Both the position numbers and the translations under genes were made by a program. Source: Desulfotruncus arcticus DSM 17038 (GTDB lineage: Bacteria > Bacillota > Desulfotomaculia > Desulfotomaculales > Desulfallaceae). From it: a DNA stretch of 64,000 bases. The stretch covers positions 218,047-282,046 of the forward strand of contig NZ_FOOX01000004.1 of the NCBI RefSeq assembly GCF_900113335.1, given 5' to 3'. The notes under the pieces are model-generated. The model did not search any database, was not told the DNA's origin, and saw only the letters and a program-made list of their open reading frames with translations. Of this stretch, positions 1 through 8,811 are shown piece by piece; within the stretch, counting starts at the first letter, position 1, and the number at the start of each line of letters is the position of its first letter.

Positions 1-100
1 TTGTCTTTACATATGTTCCGCTTACTCCGGGAAACCACCGGATCGCCTTGCCTACGGTATCTATTTTCATACTCTGATGGTGCCGCTACAGCGGTATGGC
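1..100 (-). repeat. Family A repeat, 5' part, cut by window edge
   Basis: Read on the minus strand, this stretch matches the starts of the family A copies near 5.5 and 31.2 kb, with the shared core AAGGCGATCCGGTGG and a following CCCGGAGT. It also shares GCGGCACCATCAGA with the 31.2 kb copy. The rest of the element would lie outside the window. A short frame (M-K-I-D-T-V-G-K-A-I-R-W...) runs through it. Confidence 0.7.
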
Positions 101-137
101 AATCTATCCAAATGAAAGTTTTTTAAAGAAGTAATTA

Positions 138-1550
138 TTATTTTGATGTTAAACGTTTTATTACTGTTTTGGCACTGGCAGCGGTGAAGCCCCAAAAACC
201 CTTATTCCGTTTTAAAACACTATCCAGGGCATTCAGCACATAATCCAGGTCTTCCCTGGTTACTGTCAGGGGTGGCTCAAGCCTGATGACGTTGGGGTTG
301 TTTAAAGTATAGGCTGTAATAATATGATGGCGGTTCAGCAGCTCTCCCGCAACCATGCTGCCCAGGTATTCATTCGACAGCTTGGAGGCCAGTCCCAGGG
401 TCGCTTTATCTGTTAACCCGCCGGGCTGGGTGAATTCCACGCCGATTAACAGGCCGCGGCCGCGCACCTCTTTGATTAGGGAATATTTTTTCTGCAGTTC
501 CAGCAGTCCGGAAATAAAGTAGCTCCCGTTTTCGGCGGCGGCTGCGTCTAATTTTTCAGCCAGCACCACCTCTATGGCAGCAATGCCGGCAGCCGCCGCC
601 CAAGTGTTGCCGCCAAAGGTGGAAGTGTGCAGGGTGGCTTTTTCCACGGTGCCATAGGCCTTTTGCCAGATTTCCTCGGTGGTGATAAACGCCCCGATGG
701 GCATAATTCCACCACCCAGGGATTTAGCCAGGCACATAATGTCCGGCTCCACGTTGTCGTGCTGACAGGCAAACAGTTTACCTGTTCGTCCGAAACCGGT
801 TTGTATTTCATCAGCAATAAACAAAGTCCCGTTTTCCCGGCAATCACGGGCGGCTGTGGCCAGGTAGCCGTCGGGCGGCAAATTAATCCCGCCTTCACCC
901 TGAATAGGTTCCACGATAAAGGCAGCTGCCTGGTGACTTATCAGCGCCCGGCGCAAAGCTTCGTTGTCTCCGTATGGTACTTCCACACATTCCGGCAGCA
1001 GGGACTCGAATTTAGTGCGGTATTTTTCCCGGCCGGTAACGGACAGTGCTCCGAAGGACTTGCCATGAAAAGAGTTTTGACAATAAATAAAAGCCTTTCT
1101 ACCCGTAGCCGCCCGGGCCAGTTTGAGTGCCCCCTCAACAGCTTCAGCCCCGCTGTTGCATAAAAATGACCTTTTTAATTGGCCCGGCGTGATCACAGCC
1201 AGGTTATGCAGCAGAGCTCCGGCAACGGTAGGAACGGTTACCTGAAGGATGTTGGGGATTTCTCTGACGCGTTCGATAGCACTGATAACGCGCGGGTGAT
1301 TGTGTCCGATGTTAAGTGACCCGTAGCCGCCAAGGAAATCAAGATAGGCGGTGCCGTCGCTGTCCCAAACTCTGGTGCCTTCCGCCCGTATAAATTGGCG
1401 GTCGAAATTAAGCATGCCCATTAAGGTAACCAGGCTTGAATTCCCATAGTTCTTATGCAGCGAACGTGTTTCGTTTCTATTTAACTTCAATGAGTTTTCC
1501 AATGATATAATCAATTCAGGGGAAATTACGCTTGCGTTTATATTATCCAT
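138..1550 (-). CDS. Class III PLP-dependent aminotransferase (putrescine/ornithine aminotransferase-like)
   Basis: A 470-residue fold-type I aminotransferase of the class III (omega-amino acid) family, which moves an amino group from a diamine or omega-amino acid to a keto acid through pyridoxal phosphate. The cofactor-binding region is visible: the NSGAEAVE segment near residue 133, the FIADEIQTGFGRTG segment with Asp247, and the Schiff-base Lys276 in LAKSLGGG. The length and N-terminal extension resemble putrescine aminotransferases of about 460 residues, but the substrate cannot be fixed from sequence. I chose the ATG at 1550 because a GGAGGG site lies 6-7 bases upstream; an earlier in-frame ATG has no ribosome site. 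It stands alone and points away from the ylxM operon. Confidence 0.85.
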   Translation of the reverse strand: MDNINASVISPELIISLENSLKLNRNETRSLHKNYGNSSLVTLMGMLNFDRQFIRAEGTRVWDSDGTAYLDFLGGYGSLNIGHNHPRVISAIERVREIPNILQVTVPTVAGALLHNLAVITPGQLKRSFLCNSGAEAVEGALKLARAATGRKAFIYCQNSFHGKSFGALSVTGREKYRTKFESLLPECVEVPYGDNEALRRALISHQAAAFIVEPIQGEGGINLPPDGYLATAARDCRENGTLFIADEIQTGFGRTGKLFACQHDNVEPDIMCLAKSLGGGIMPIGAFITTEEIWQKAYGTVEKATLHTSTFGGNTWAAAAGIAAIEVVLAEKLDAAAAENGSYFISGLLELQKKYSLIKEVRGRGLLIGVEFTQPGGLTDKATLGLASKLSNEYLGSMVAGELLNRHHIITAYTLNNPNVIRLEPPLTVTREDLDYVLNALDSVLKRNKGFWGFTAASAKTVIKRLTSK

Positions 1551-1652
1551 AATAATCCCTCCGACAGGTATTGTGCATACTTCTGTGCACACTTTTAATT
1601 TAACACTATTGAGCTGCCAAGTCAATTTTTAGTAACTGTCAATTGTGTTAAT

Positions 1653-1736
1653 CTCGTTAACCGCCGCTTAACTCGAAATAAGTGCGACTAAGGTTCAGGT
1701 GGGGGCAAAACCCCACCTGAACCAAGTCTTCTTTAT
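1653..1736 (+). repeat. Family B repeat (short form)
   Basis: It starts CTCGTTAACCGCCGCT and ends AAGTCTTCTTTAT, like the copies at 42.96 and 60.37 kb. The 3' half is a 13-bp perfect hairpin, GGTTCAGGTGGGG against its complement. The first hairpin of the family is deleted in this copy. It lies between two divergent genes and ends 9 bp before the ylxM promoter. Confidence 0.8.
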
Positions 1737-1745
1737 TATAAAGGC

Positions 1746-1774
1746 TTGACAGGTGCTGATTTTTTAAGTAAAAT
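1746..1774 (+). promoter_or_regulatory. Sigma-A type promoter for ylxM-ffh
   Basis: TTGACA, a 17-bp spacer, then TAAAAT. It starts about 45 bp before the ylxM start codon and is the only clear promoter ahead of the ylxM-ffh-rpsP genes. Confidence 0.75.
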
Positions 1775-1818
1775 TTTTCTGTAAAGTATTATTGCTTTAT
1801 ACTTGGGTGGGGTTGTTT

Positions 1819-2166
1819 TTGGATAAGGTTACAAAAATTACGTTGATGTTTGATTTTTACGGCCAGCTGCTGACAGATAAGCAGCGGGATTTTATTGAGT
1901 TATATTATGGAAATGATCTTTCCCTGGGGGAAATTGCTGAAAAATACGGTGTTAGTCGCCAGGCGGTGCACGATACTTTAAAGCGCACCGAGAATATGCT
2001 GCAAAGTTACGAAAGTAAGCTGCAGCTCGTAAATAAATACCTGACCCAGCGGGCCAGGCTGGCTGAGGCGGCCAGACTGCTGGAAGAGTGTGATAGCCCG
2101 GTGTCACAACAGGTGTCCCGGGCCAGGGAGATATTGCAAGAAGTGCTGGAGATGGACGGGGGGTAA
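1819..2166 (+). CDS. ylxM: YlxM, HTH protein of the signal recognition particle operon
   Basis: A 115-residue protein of the YlxM/p13 family, a sigma-factor-like helix-turn-helix protein nearly always coded just upstream of ffh and thought to modulate signal recognition particle function. The helix-turn-helix is around residues 36-57 (SLGEIAEKYGVSRQAVHDTL). The family's N-terminal FDFYGQLLTDKQ motif is present. I chose the TTG start because GGGTGGGG lies 6 bases upstream and the resulting N-terminus matches the family; the next in-frame ATG would cut off the first nine residues. The stop is 4 bases before the ffh start, so the two are translationally linked. Confidence 0.88.
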   Translation: MDKVTKITLMFDFYGQLLTDKQRDFIELYYGNDLSLGEIAEKYGVSRQAVHDTLKRTENMLQSYESKLQLVNKYLTQRARLAEAARLLEECDSPVSQQVSRAREILQEVLEMDGG

Positions 2167-2170
2167 TTTA

Positions 2171-3538
2171 ATGGTTTTTTCCGGTCTCGCAGAAAGGCTC
2201 CAGGAAACATTTAAAAAGCTTAAGGGAAAAGGGCGACTGACCGAGGAAGATGTGGATCAGGCCCTGAAAGAGGTGCGCCGGGCGCTAATCGGTGCTGATG
2301 TCAATTTCCTTGTGGTTAAGGATTTTATCGCCAAGGTCAAGGAGCGGGCTATCGGCTCTGATGTTTTGCAAAGCCTTACACCGGCCCAGCAGGTTATTAA
2401 AATAGTTCATGACGAGCTGGCCGAACTGATGGGCGGATCAAACAGCAAGATTGAACTTGCTCCTGCACCGCCTACCGTAATTATGATGGTGGGGCTGCAC
2501 GGTGCAGGAAAAACGACCACTACGGCCAAGCTGGCTAATTTGCTGCGCAGACAGGGCCGCCGCCCCATGCTGGTAGCCGCTGATATATACAGGCCGGCTG
2601 CGATTAAGCAGCTGCAGGTGCTTGGCGGCCAGCTGAATATGCCTGTATTCAGTATGGGTGACAGCGTTGCCCCGCCGGATATTGCCAGGGCCGCCGTGGA
2701 TAAGGCCAAGCGTGACGGCAACGACCTGATTATAATTGATACCGCCGGCAGGCTGCACATTGACGAAGAGTTAATGGCGGAATTACGTAGAGTTGTTGAC
2801 GCCGTACATCCCAATGAGATCCTGCTGGTGGTGGACTCGATGACCGGCCAGGACGCGGTGAATGTAGCCAAGACTTTTAATGAGATGCTGTCCCTAACCG
2901 GTGTTGTATTAACCAAGCTGGACGGGGATACCCGGGGCGGGGCCGCGCTTTCGGTCAAGGCTGTAACCGGCTGTCCGATTAAATTTATCGGCATGGGCGA
3001 AAAACTTGATGCGCTGGAGCAGTTCCACCCGGAGAGAATGGCCGACCGCATTTTGGGTATGGGCGACGTTATGACACTGATTGAAAAAGCCCAGGCCAAT
3101 TTCGATGCCGAGCAAGTGGAAAAGCTGAACAAACGCATCAGGAGTATGGAATTTACTCTGGACGATTTTGTCCAGCAAATTAACCAGGTTAAGAAAATGG
3201 GACCTTTGGACCAGATTTTGGGTATGATACCCGGACTGGGTAATATGAAAAAGCTGAAGGACCTTGATTTTGATGAGAAAGAGCTGGTTTTTGTTGAGGC
3301 TATTATAAGTTCAATGACCCCCTGGGAGCGGCAAAACCCGCAGGAAATCAAAGGTAACAGGCGTAAACGGATAGCCAGGGGCAGCGGCACTTCGGTGCAG
3401 GATGTGAACCGCTTGCTAAAGCAGTTTGATCAAACCAGAAAGATGATGCGCCAGGTAATGGATATGGAAAAGAATATTAAAAAGGGTAAAGTCGGTAAAA
3501 ACCCCTTTGGGTTCGGTAAGAAAGGATCCCCTTTTTAA
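2171..3538 (+). CDS. ffh: Signal recognition particle GTPase Ffh
   Basis: A 455-residue SRP54 homologue that binds signal peptides emerging from the ribosome and hands the complex to the FtsY receptor. The N domain is residues 1-90. The G domain has the P-loop GLHGAGKT at 108-115 (a variant of the usual GLQGSGKT), DTAGRL near 192 and TKLDGD near 248. The Met-rich M domain, from about 300 to the end, includes [13 protein letters not shown] for 4.5S RNA and signal-peptide binding. The ATG was chosen because a G-rich ribosome site lies 8-9 bases upstream; an earlier in-frame start overlaps ylxM without a site. It is followed by rpsP after a 38-base gap. Confidence 0.97.
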   Translation: MVFSGLAERLQETFKKLKGKGRLTEEDVDQALKEVRRALIGADVNFLVVKDFIAKVKERAIGSDVLQSLTPAQQVIKIVHDELAELMGGSNSKIELAPAPPTVIMMVGLHGAGKTTTTAKLANLLRRQGRRPMLVAADIYRPAAIKQLQVLGGQLNMPVFSMGDSVAPPDIARAAVDKAKRDGNDLIIIDTAGRLHIDEELMAELRRVVDAVHPNEILLVVDSMTGQDAVNVAKTFNEMLSLTGVVLTKLDGDTRGGAALSVKAVTGCPIKFIGMGEKLDALEQFHPERMADRILGMGDVMTLIEKAQANFDAEQVEKLNKRIRSMEFTLDDFVQQINQVKKMGPLDQILGMIPGLGNMKKLKDLDFDEKELVFVEAIISSMTPWERQNPQEIKGNRRKRIARGSGTSVQDVNRLLKQFDQTRKMMRQVMDMEKNIKKGKVGKNPFGFGKKGSPF

Positions 3539-3576
3539 GAGAGAATTGCCCACATTATTTCAAGGAGGTGATTATT

Positions 3577-3843
3577 ATGGCTGTTAAGATCAGGCTAAAA
3601 AGAATGGGGGCCAAGAAAAATCCTTTTTACCGGATAGTGGTTGCCGATTCACGTTCCCCCAGGGACGGTCGCTTCATCGAAGAAATTGGTTATTACGACC
3701 CGTTGAAGGACCCGGCAGTGATCAAAATTGACGAGGCCAAGGCTGCGGAATGGCTCCGCAAAGGAGCGCAACTTACCAACACCGCCAGAGCGCTTTTCAA
3801 TAAAGCCGGAATTAACAAGAGCGTTGCCAGCGAGGGCCAGTAA
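3577..3843 (+). CDS. rpsP: 30S ribosomal protein S16
   Basis: An 88-residue S16, a primary-binding small-subunit protein needed for 30S assembly. The family start [20 protein letters not shown] and the motif [14 protein letters not shown] are intact. AAGGAGGTG lies 6 bases before the ATG. The gene sits in the usual ffh-rpsP-khpA-rimM-trmD order, 17 bases before khpA. Confidence 0.97.
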   Translation: MAVKIRLKRMGAKKNPFYRIVVADSRSPRDGRFIEEIGYYDPLKDPAVIKIDEAKAAEWLRKGAQLTNTARALFNKAGINKSVASEGQ

Positions 3844-3860
3844 GTGAGGAGGTTAACCCG

Positions 3861-4088
3861 ATGAAAGAACTGGTTGAGCTATTGGCCAAAGCCCTCGTAG
3901 ACCATCCCGAGATGGTTACTGTGGATTTGATTGAAAAAGAAAAATCCTGCGTCATAGAATTGAGAGTTGCTCCTGATGACATGGGCAAAGTTATCGGCAA
4001 GCAGGGCCGGATTGCCAGGGCCATACGAACCGTGGTAAAGGCGGCGGCAACGAAGGAACGCAAAAAAGTAACCGTTGAAATCATCTAA
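3861..4088 (+). CDS. khpA: KH-domain RNA-binding protein KhpA (YlqC)
   Basis: A 75-residue single KH-domain protein. The GxxG loop lies in MGKVIGKQGRIARAI, about residues 38-52. The family binds RNA, works with KhpB/Jag in some Gram-positives, and influences cell length and division. The length and the position between rpsP and rimM are standard. AGGAGG precedes the ATG. Confidence 0.93.
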   Translation: MKELVELLAKALVDHPEMVTVDLIEKEKSCVIELRVAPDDMGKVIGKQGRIARAIRTVVKAAATKERKKVTVEII

Positions 4089-4182
4089 CTGCTGCCGGCT
4101 TTTGAAATTATCATACTTTATGCGTAAAAGGGGGCTCAAAAGCCCTCTTTCGTCCAATTTTTGGGGTGGGTTGGTTTTGGCG

Positions 4183-4698
4183 ATGGAAATTGATGGGTAT
4201 ATTGCTATCGGAAAAATTGTCAACACGCAGGGGCATCGGGGTGAATTGCGGATAATCCCGACAACTGATTTTCCCGAGCGCTTTAAAACTATGAACAGGG
4301 TTCATGTAAATCAAAATGGTCAATTGGCTGTTTTGGAAGTTGAAAAAGCATATCCGCATAAAAGTTTTTTTATTTTGAAATTTCGTGGTATTGATAAAAT
4401 GAATGCTGCAGAAACGCTAAAAGGTTGTTATTTGCTTATTCCCAAAGAAGAATTAATGCCGCTGCCTGATAATACTTTCTACATATTTGATATTATCGGC
4501 CTGAAGGTATTTACCACTGACGGGCGTTGCTTGGGTGAAATTACGGACGTTCAGCAAACGGGAGCCAATGATATTTATTTGATCGACCGGGAGTCCCAAA
4601 CGCCGCTGATGGTGCCGGCATTAAAGCAGGTGGTGCTCGAGGTGGATCTGGCTGCCGGTAAAATGATTGTTGAACTGCCTGCAGGGCTGGAGGACTAG
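4183..4698 (+). CDS. rimM: 16S rRNA processing protein RimM
   Basis: A 171-residue RimM, the assembly factor that helps mature the 16S 3' domain and binds S19. The N-terminal barrel begins GKIVNTQGHRGELRI; the C-terminal PRC-barrel includes FDIIGLKVFTTDGRCLGEI. The start is uncertain. GGGGTGGG lies 12 bases before the ATG used here but 6 bases before an in-frame TTG at 4177, which would add two residues. A small G/C hairpin around 4133-4156 lies between khpA and rimM. The stop is 3 bases from trmD. Confidence 0.92.
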   Translation: MEIDGYIAIGKIVNTQGHRGELRIIPTTDFPERFKTMNRVHVNQNGQLAVLEVEKAYPHKSFFILKFRGIDKMNAAETLKGCYLLIPKEELMPLPDNTFYIFDIIGLKVFTTDGRCLGEITDVQQTGANDIYLIDRESQTPLMVPALKQVVLEVDLAAGKMIVELPAGLED

Positions 4699-4701
4699 TG
4701 G

Positions 4702-5454
4702 ATGATCGTCGATATTTTAACTTTGTTTCCCGGGATGTTTGACGGGCCCTTTGACAGCAGCATTATCAAGCGGGCCAGGGACCGGGGACTGTTGGATATA
4801 GATATTACTGACATACGCCTGTTTTCCGGCAATAAGCATAATACTGTGGATGATACCCCATACGGGGGCGGCGCGGGTATGGTTATGCAGGCACCGCCTA
4901 TTTTACGTGCTCTGGAGCACGTTCGCGGACGCAGGGGCGCAGCAGCGCCAAGGGTGGTCCTAATGTGCCCCACGGGGCTGACCTTTAATCAGGTCTGGGC
5001 CAGGGATTTGGCCCAGGAGGAACACCTGGTAATTATTTGCGGGCATTACGAAGGGGTGGATGAACGGGTGCGGGAACTGGCGGTGACCGATGAACTGTCC
5101 ATTGGTGATTATGTGTTGACCGGCGGGGAACTGCCGGCCATGGTGGTGGTTGACGCGGTAGCCAGAATGATCCCGGGGGTGCTGGGTGAGAGTGCCTCGG
5201 CTGAAGACGATTCATTTTACACCGGCTTGTTGGAGTATCCGCAGTACACCAGACCGGGCGACTATAACGGCCTGACCGTGCCGGATATTTTGCTGAGCGG
5301 TCACCATGAAAATATCAGACGCTGGCGCCGCCGGCAGTCGCTGCTGAAAACTTTGGAACGCCGCTCCGACCTGCTCCGCCCGGAAACGCTGGCCGATGAG
5401 GACAAACAGATTTTACGTCAATTGCTGGATGCCATCCGTGATATTGTTAAGTAG
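4702..5454 (+). CDS. trmD: tRNA (guanine37-N1)-methyltransferase TrmD
   Basis: A 250-residue SPOUT-class enzyme that methylates G37 of tRNAs from S-adenosylmethionine and so prevents +1 frameshifting. Family motifs are present: [11 protein letters not shown] for substrate binding, [12 protein letters not shown], and [13 protein letters not shown] forming the trefoil-knot SAM site. It follows rimM within three bases. In most relatives rplS follows closely, but here a family A repeat of about 220 bp and a separate promoter come between. Confidence 0.96.
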   Translation: MIVDILTLFPGMFDGPFDSSIIKRARDRGLLDIDITDIRLFSGNKHNTVDDTPYGGGAGMVMQAPPILRALEHVRGRRGAAAPRVVLMCPTGLTFNQVWARDLAQEEHLVIICGHYEGVDERVRELAVTDELSIGDYVLTGGELPAMVVVDAVARMIPGVLGESASAEDDSFYTGLLEYPQYTRPGDYNGLTVPDILLSGHHENIRRWRRRQSLLKTLERRSDLLRPETLADEDKQILRQLLDAIRDIVK

Positions 5455-5464
5455 AGGAAGAATA

Positions 5465-5690
5465 GGCTACCATGGACAAGGCGATCCGGTGGCTTCCCGG
5501 AGTTAGCGGACCACTGGATGCGGACAATAGCCCGTCAAATCCCCAAAGCTTGACCACGTAGGGCGTAAAGTTACGTTAAGCTGTTTGTTGTAAGCGTTAT
5601 AAAAAATAGCTACGCGAGCTACAAGGGAAATTGCGCAGTGCGCGTAGGGAACCACCGGAGCGCAGATAGAAGTAGCGTGAAAAGTGAGGC
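5465..5690 (+). repeat. Family A repeat, complete copy
   Basis: It shares with the 31.2 kb copy the blocks AAGGCGATCCGGTGGCTTCC, ACTGGATGCGGA, GGGCGTAAAGTTACG, TTGTAAGCGTTAT, CGAGCTACAA and GGAACCACCGGAG. Stems such as TCCGG/CCGGA and GGCGTAA/TTACGYY are kept, with wobble changes between copies. The 5' third also encodes M-D-K-A-I-R-W-L-P-G-V-S-G, with mostly synonymous differences to the other copies. It lies between trmD and the rplS promoter. Confidence 0.75.
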
Positions 5691-5697
5691 ACGTTTG

Positions 5698-5726
5698 TTG
5701 CACCGGCGGGCCTGTTATGATATAAT
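5698..5726 (+). promoter_or_regulatory. Promoter for rplS
   Basis: TTGCAC, a 17-bp spacer, then TATAAT. It begins just after the family A repeat, so rplS can be transcribed separately from trmD, with a leader of about 70 bases. Confidence 0.65.
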
Positions 5727-5804
5727 TTTTCTTGTTGATTACGGGTGGTCCGCTGTCCCGGATAGGGGATATGAACACCTTAGGGGGAAGGAGGCTATCA
5801 GAAT

Positions 5805-6149
5805 ATGAATCTGCTTAAAGTTGTTGAAGAAGGTCAGTACAAGGAAGATATACCCCAGTTTAAATCGGGAGATACAGTAAAAGTTCACGTCAAAGTCGTA
5901 GAAGGCAACCGGGAAAGAATTCAGGTTTTTGAAGGGGTAGTAATCAGGCGTCGCGGCGGCGGGCTTGGTGAAACCTTTACCGTCCGCAGGGTATCTTACG
6001 GTGTCGGTGTGGAAAGAACTTTTCCGCTGCATTCGCCAAAGATTGATAAAATCGAAGTGTTAAGACGTGGGCGCGTTCGCAGGGCCAGGTTGTATTACCT
6101 GCGTAAGCTGCGTGGTAAGGCTGCCCGGATTAAAGACATTCGCAAGTAA
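5805..6149 (+). CDS. rplS: 50S ribosomal protein L19
   Basis: A 114-residue L19 at the 30S-50S interface. Family features include [35 protein letters not shown] and the basic C-terminus [24 protein letters not shown] precedes the ATG. It has its own promoter and terminator. Confidence 0.97.
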   Translation: MNLLKVVEEGQYKEDIPQFKSGDTVKVHVKVVEGNRERIQVFEGVVIRRRGGGLGETFTVRRVSYGVGVERTFPLHSPKIDKIEVLRRGRVRRARLYYLRKLRGKAARIKDIRK

Positions 6150-6153
6150 TGGG

Positions 6154-6178
6154 GGGACTGTATAAACAGTCCCTTTTT
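6154..6178 (+). terminator. Rho-independent terminator after rplS
   Basis: An 8-bp stem GGGACTGT/ACAGTCCC with a 4-base loop, followed by TTTTT, directly after the rplS stop. Confidence 0.85.
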
Positions 6179-6204
6179 AATAGCAATTGATCGAGGGGAT
6201 GAAA

Positions 6205-6750
6205 ATGGACCAACCGGGATACGAGCAACCGCGAGAAAAGAAAAAAAAGTCGGCGTTTATGGAGATTATTGAATCTATTGCCATTGCTGTTTTGCTGGCT
6301 GTAATTATCAGGATGTTTGTTTTTCAGCCATTTGTCATTCCATCCGGTTCCATGGAACCCACTATTCAAATTGGAGACCGGATCATGGTCAGCAAATTTG
6401 CCTATCACTTTGGTGAGCCCAGTCGCGGGGATATTGTGGTGTTTAGACCACCTTTCGATCCTGAGCGGATTTTTGTCAAAAGGTTGATTGGTACACCTGG
6501 AAATACACTGGAGATCCGCGATAGTAAATTGTTTATCAACGGGGAGCAGATTCCGGAGGAATATTTGCCGCAAGATTTGCGTTTTGATGATTTCGGCCCG
6601 GCGCAGGTGCCCGCAGACAATTATTTTATGATGGGCGATAACCGCAATAACAGCGATGATAGCAGGGTTTGGGGAAATCTGCCGCAAAAGAATATTATCG
6701 GAAAAGCGGTTATGATTTATTGGCCCATTAACCACATTAGATTATTTTAA
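6205..6750 (+). CDS. lepB: Signal peptidase I
   Basis: A 181-residue type I signal peptidase that cuts signal peptides on the outer face of the membrane. A Lys-rich cytoplasmic N-terminus (EKKKK) is followed by one membrane helix at about 22-40. The catalytic Ser49 is in PSGSMEPT and the general-base Lys92 in VKRLIG; MMGDNRNNSDDSR is the conserved region near the end. It is the short Gram-positive form. I chose the ATG that has GAGGGG 6 bases upstream over an earlier TTG and an ATG six bases closer to that site. Confidence 0.95.
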   Translation: MDQPGYEQPREKKKKSAFMEIIESIAIAVLLAVIIRMFVFQPFVIPSGSMEPTIQIGDRIMVSKFAYHFGEPSRGDIVVFRPPFDPERIFVKRLIGTPGNTLEIRDSKLFINGEQIPEEYLPQDLRFDDFGPAQVPADNYFMMGDNRNNSDDSRVWGNLPQKNIIGKAVMIYWPINHIRLF

Positions 6751-6755
6751 AAAAA

Positions 6756-6938
6756 AGTAGTCAGTAGTCAGAAGTCAGAATAAAATAATTGCCTCGGGTA
6801 ATTATGAATACTGAACCTTAATAGAACTCATAACTGCCGGAGCAGCGAATAAGTTAAAATAATGGCAGTGATTCAGAAAAAGTATTTTGATACAATAGTT
6901 TATGTTTTTATATTCTGACTCCTGACTCCTGCTACTTA
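6756..6938. mobile_element. MITE-like element with GTCAG terminal inverted repeats
   Basis: The left end carries AGTAGTCAGTAGTCAGAAG then TCAGAATA. The right end, read on the minus strand, carries AGTAGCAGGAGTCAGGAG then TCAGAATATA. The ends are therefore inverted repeats of about 28 bp around an AT-rich core of about 125 bp with no reading frame. Single ends of the same type occur near 19.8, 36.2 and 58.2 kb. Confidence 0.6.
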
Positions 6939-6958
6939 AAATATGGACCGGTGAAGGT

Positions 6959-7804
6959 ATGGATATCCAATGGTACCCTGGTCATATGACCAAGACGCGC
7001 AAGCAGATACAGCAAAATCTAAAGCTTATTGATGTGGTAGTAGAACTACTGGACGCCAGAATTCCCGCCAGCAGCAGAAACCCTGTTATTAATGATCTAT
7101 TATTGAACATGCCCCGGGTAGTTGTGTTGAATAAAGCTGACCTGGCAGATCCTGAAAAGACAACCCTGTGGCTGAAGTACTTTGAAAAATTGGGTCTGCC
7201 CGGGGTGGCGGTTGACTCCCAGCGGGGCGTGGGCATCAAACAGATGCTCAACAAAACTGCAAACCAGGCCCGTCCCGCCATTCAAAAATATATGGATAAG
7301 GGAAGGCGGGCCAGATCTGCCCGCTGTATGGTGGTGGGCATACCCAATGTGGGCAAATCGATGCTAATCAACCGTCTGGCAGGCAGGAGCGCCACCCGTA
7401 CGGGGAACCGTCCGGGGGTCACCCGGGGCGAGCAGTGGATTAAACTGGGGGACAGCCTGGAACTGCTGGATACGCCGGGTATTCTCTGGCCTAAATTTGA
7501 AGACCCTGAAGTAGCCTTTAAATTGGCTGTAACAGGAGCTATCAAGGAACAGATTTATGATCCCCAGGATATTTGTGTCCGTTTGGTGAACTGGCTCACC
7601 GAGATGGCACCTGGTGCCCTTGACGCCAGGTACGGAACCGGTGCTGTGACGGGTGATGTTGGTGCAACCATGCATGCCATCGGAGCCAAAAGGGGTTTCT
7701 ACTTGTCCGGGGGCAAGATTGATGCTCATAAGACTGCGGTTTTAATTATTAAGGAATTCAGGGAGGGCAAATTGGGGCACTATACCCTGGATTTGCCTGA
7801 ATAG
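6959..7804 (+). CDS. rbgA: Ribosome biogenesis GTPase RbgA (YlqF)
   Basis: A 281-residue circularly permuted GTPase needed for a late step of 50S assembly in Firmicutes. The permuted order is visible: G4 NKAD in VVLNKADLAD comes first, then G1 GIPNVGKSMLINRL, then G3 DTPGILWPK. The start MDIQWYPGHMTKTRKQI is the family N-terminus. The length matches B. subtilis RbgA. It lies between lepB and rnhB, as in many Firmicutes. Confidence 0.95.
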   Translation: MDIQWYPGHMTKTRKQIQQNLKLIDVVVELLDARIPASSRNPVINDLLLNMPRVVVLNKADLADPEKTTLWLKYFEKLGLPGVAVDSQRGVGIKQMLNKTANQARPAIQKYMDKGRRARSARCMVVGIPNVGKSMLINRLAGRSATRTGNRPGVTRGEQWIKLGDSLELLDTPGILWPKFEDPEVAFKLAVTGAIKEQIYDPQDICVRLVNWLTEMAPGALDARYGTGAVTGDVGATMHAIGAKRGFYLSGGKIDAHKTAVLIIKEFREGKLGHYTLDLPE

Positions 7805-7876
7805 TAAGCAAAAAACCCTTGTATCCTTCAGTTTGCGGAAAAAATATTTTGATGCGGGCAGGGATTTGGTCAATAA

Positions 7877-7912
7877 TCGCGAAAAAAATATAAAGTCGCG
7901 AAAAAAATTTAA
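7877..7912. repeat. Tandem pair of TCGCGAAAAAAAT direct repeats
   Basis: Two near-identical 15-bp units spaced 19 bp apart lie between rbgA and rnhB, about 30-60 bp before the rnhB start. They could be a protein-binding site; nothing else supports a role. Confidence 0.35.
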
Positions 7913-7939
7913 GTCTAGCTTTTATGTCGGAGTTATTGT

Positions 7940-8752
7940 GTGGATATTAGCTCTCTGACCGTATCGGAAATAAAAGTATTACTTGAGCAAGACGGTATTC
8001 CTGCTCAAGGACTGCTGTCAGCTATGGCGGTTGATAAAAGGTCCGCGGTAAAGGCTTTATACAACCGCTATGTGGTTTTGCAGCAAAAACACGCTGTTTT
8101 ACTGCAGCGCCAAAGGGAAATGCAGCGTTATGAGCGAGGGCTTGCCGATTCCAGTCGTGGCATTGTTGCCGGAGTTGACGAGGCCGGCCGGGGTCCGCTG
8201 GCCGGGCCGGTTGTAGCTGCCGCTGTTATACTGCCGCCTGAGGTATTGCTGGAAGAATTGGACGATTCAAAGAGATTAACTCCGGCTAAACGTGAATTGC
8301 TGGATAACAAAATTAAAAAAGTTGCCTTGGATTGGGCTGTTGGCGTAGCAACGGTAGGCGAAATTGAAATGTTGAATATTCATCATGCGTCTATGTTGGC
8401 CATGCTGCGTGCGGTTGGCGGGTTGGGTATCAAACCCGGCTTTTTACTCGTTGACGGTAAGTTTGAGCTGCCGGATACAAATATAGCTCAAAAGGCCGTG
8501 GTGGGGGGGGATGGATTGTGTCCCTCGATAGCTGCGGCTTCAGTGGTGGCCAAGGTGACCAGGGACAGGTTGATGGAAATTCTGCACCTGCTGTATCCCG
8601 AGTATGGCTTTGATCGCCACAAAGGATATGGCACCGCCTTTCATCTGGCCGCTCTTTCGGAGTTTGGGCCGTGCCCCGTTCACCGGCGTGACTTTGCGCC
8701 CGTTAAGCAGTTAATTAATAACCTTGCGACATTATTATGCAAAAAAAGGTAA
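7940..8752 (+). CDS. rnhB: Ribonuclease HII
   Basis: A 270-residue RNase HII that removes ribonucleotides and RNA from RNA-DNA hybrids. The active site is GVDEAGRGPLAGP with Asp80 and Glu81; DDSKRLT, SIAAASVVAKVTRD and YGFDRHKGYGT follow. An N-terminal extension of about 70 residues before the catalytic core is as in B. subtilis RnhB. The start is GTG with only a weak upstream site. It ends the housekeeping cluster. Confidence 0.94.
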   Translation: MDISSLTVSEIKVLLEQDGIPAQGLLSAMAVDKRSAVKALYNRYVVLQQKHAVLLQRQREMQRYERGLADSSRGIVAGVDEAGRGPLAGPVVAAAVILPPEVLLEELDDSKRLTPAKRELLDNKIKKVALDWAVGVATVGEIEMLNIHHASMLAMLRAVGGLGIKPGFLLVDGKFELPDTNIAQKAVVGGDGLCPSIAAASVVAKVTRDRLMEILHLLYPEYGFDRHKGYGTAFHLAALSEFGPCPVHRRDFAPVKQLINNLATLLCKKR

Positions 8753-8794
8753 TTTATTTTAAAATCCTATCATGGAAATAGCAAATAATTCTGT

Positions 8795-8811
8795 CAAATG
8801 TGCGACATTTG
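8795..8811. promoter_or_regulatory. Palindromic operator candidate upstream of nuo
   Basis: The 17-bp inverted repeat CAAATGTGCGACATTTG (7-bp arms, 3-bp centre) lies about 170 bp before nuoA. It matches no operator I know: it is not a Rex or FNR site. Its position in the only spacer before the nuo operon makes a regulatory role plausible. Confidence 0.4.

Noticed and set aside
627..1163. Long plus-strand frame opposite the aminotransferase
   Set aside because: It is the complement of a clear enzyme gene, has no ribosome site and resembles no protein.
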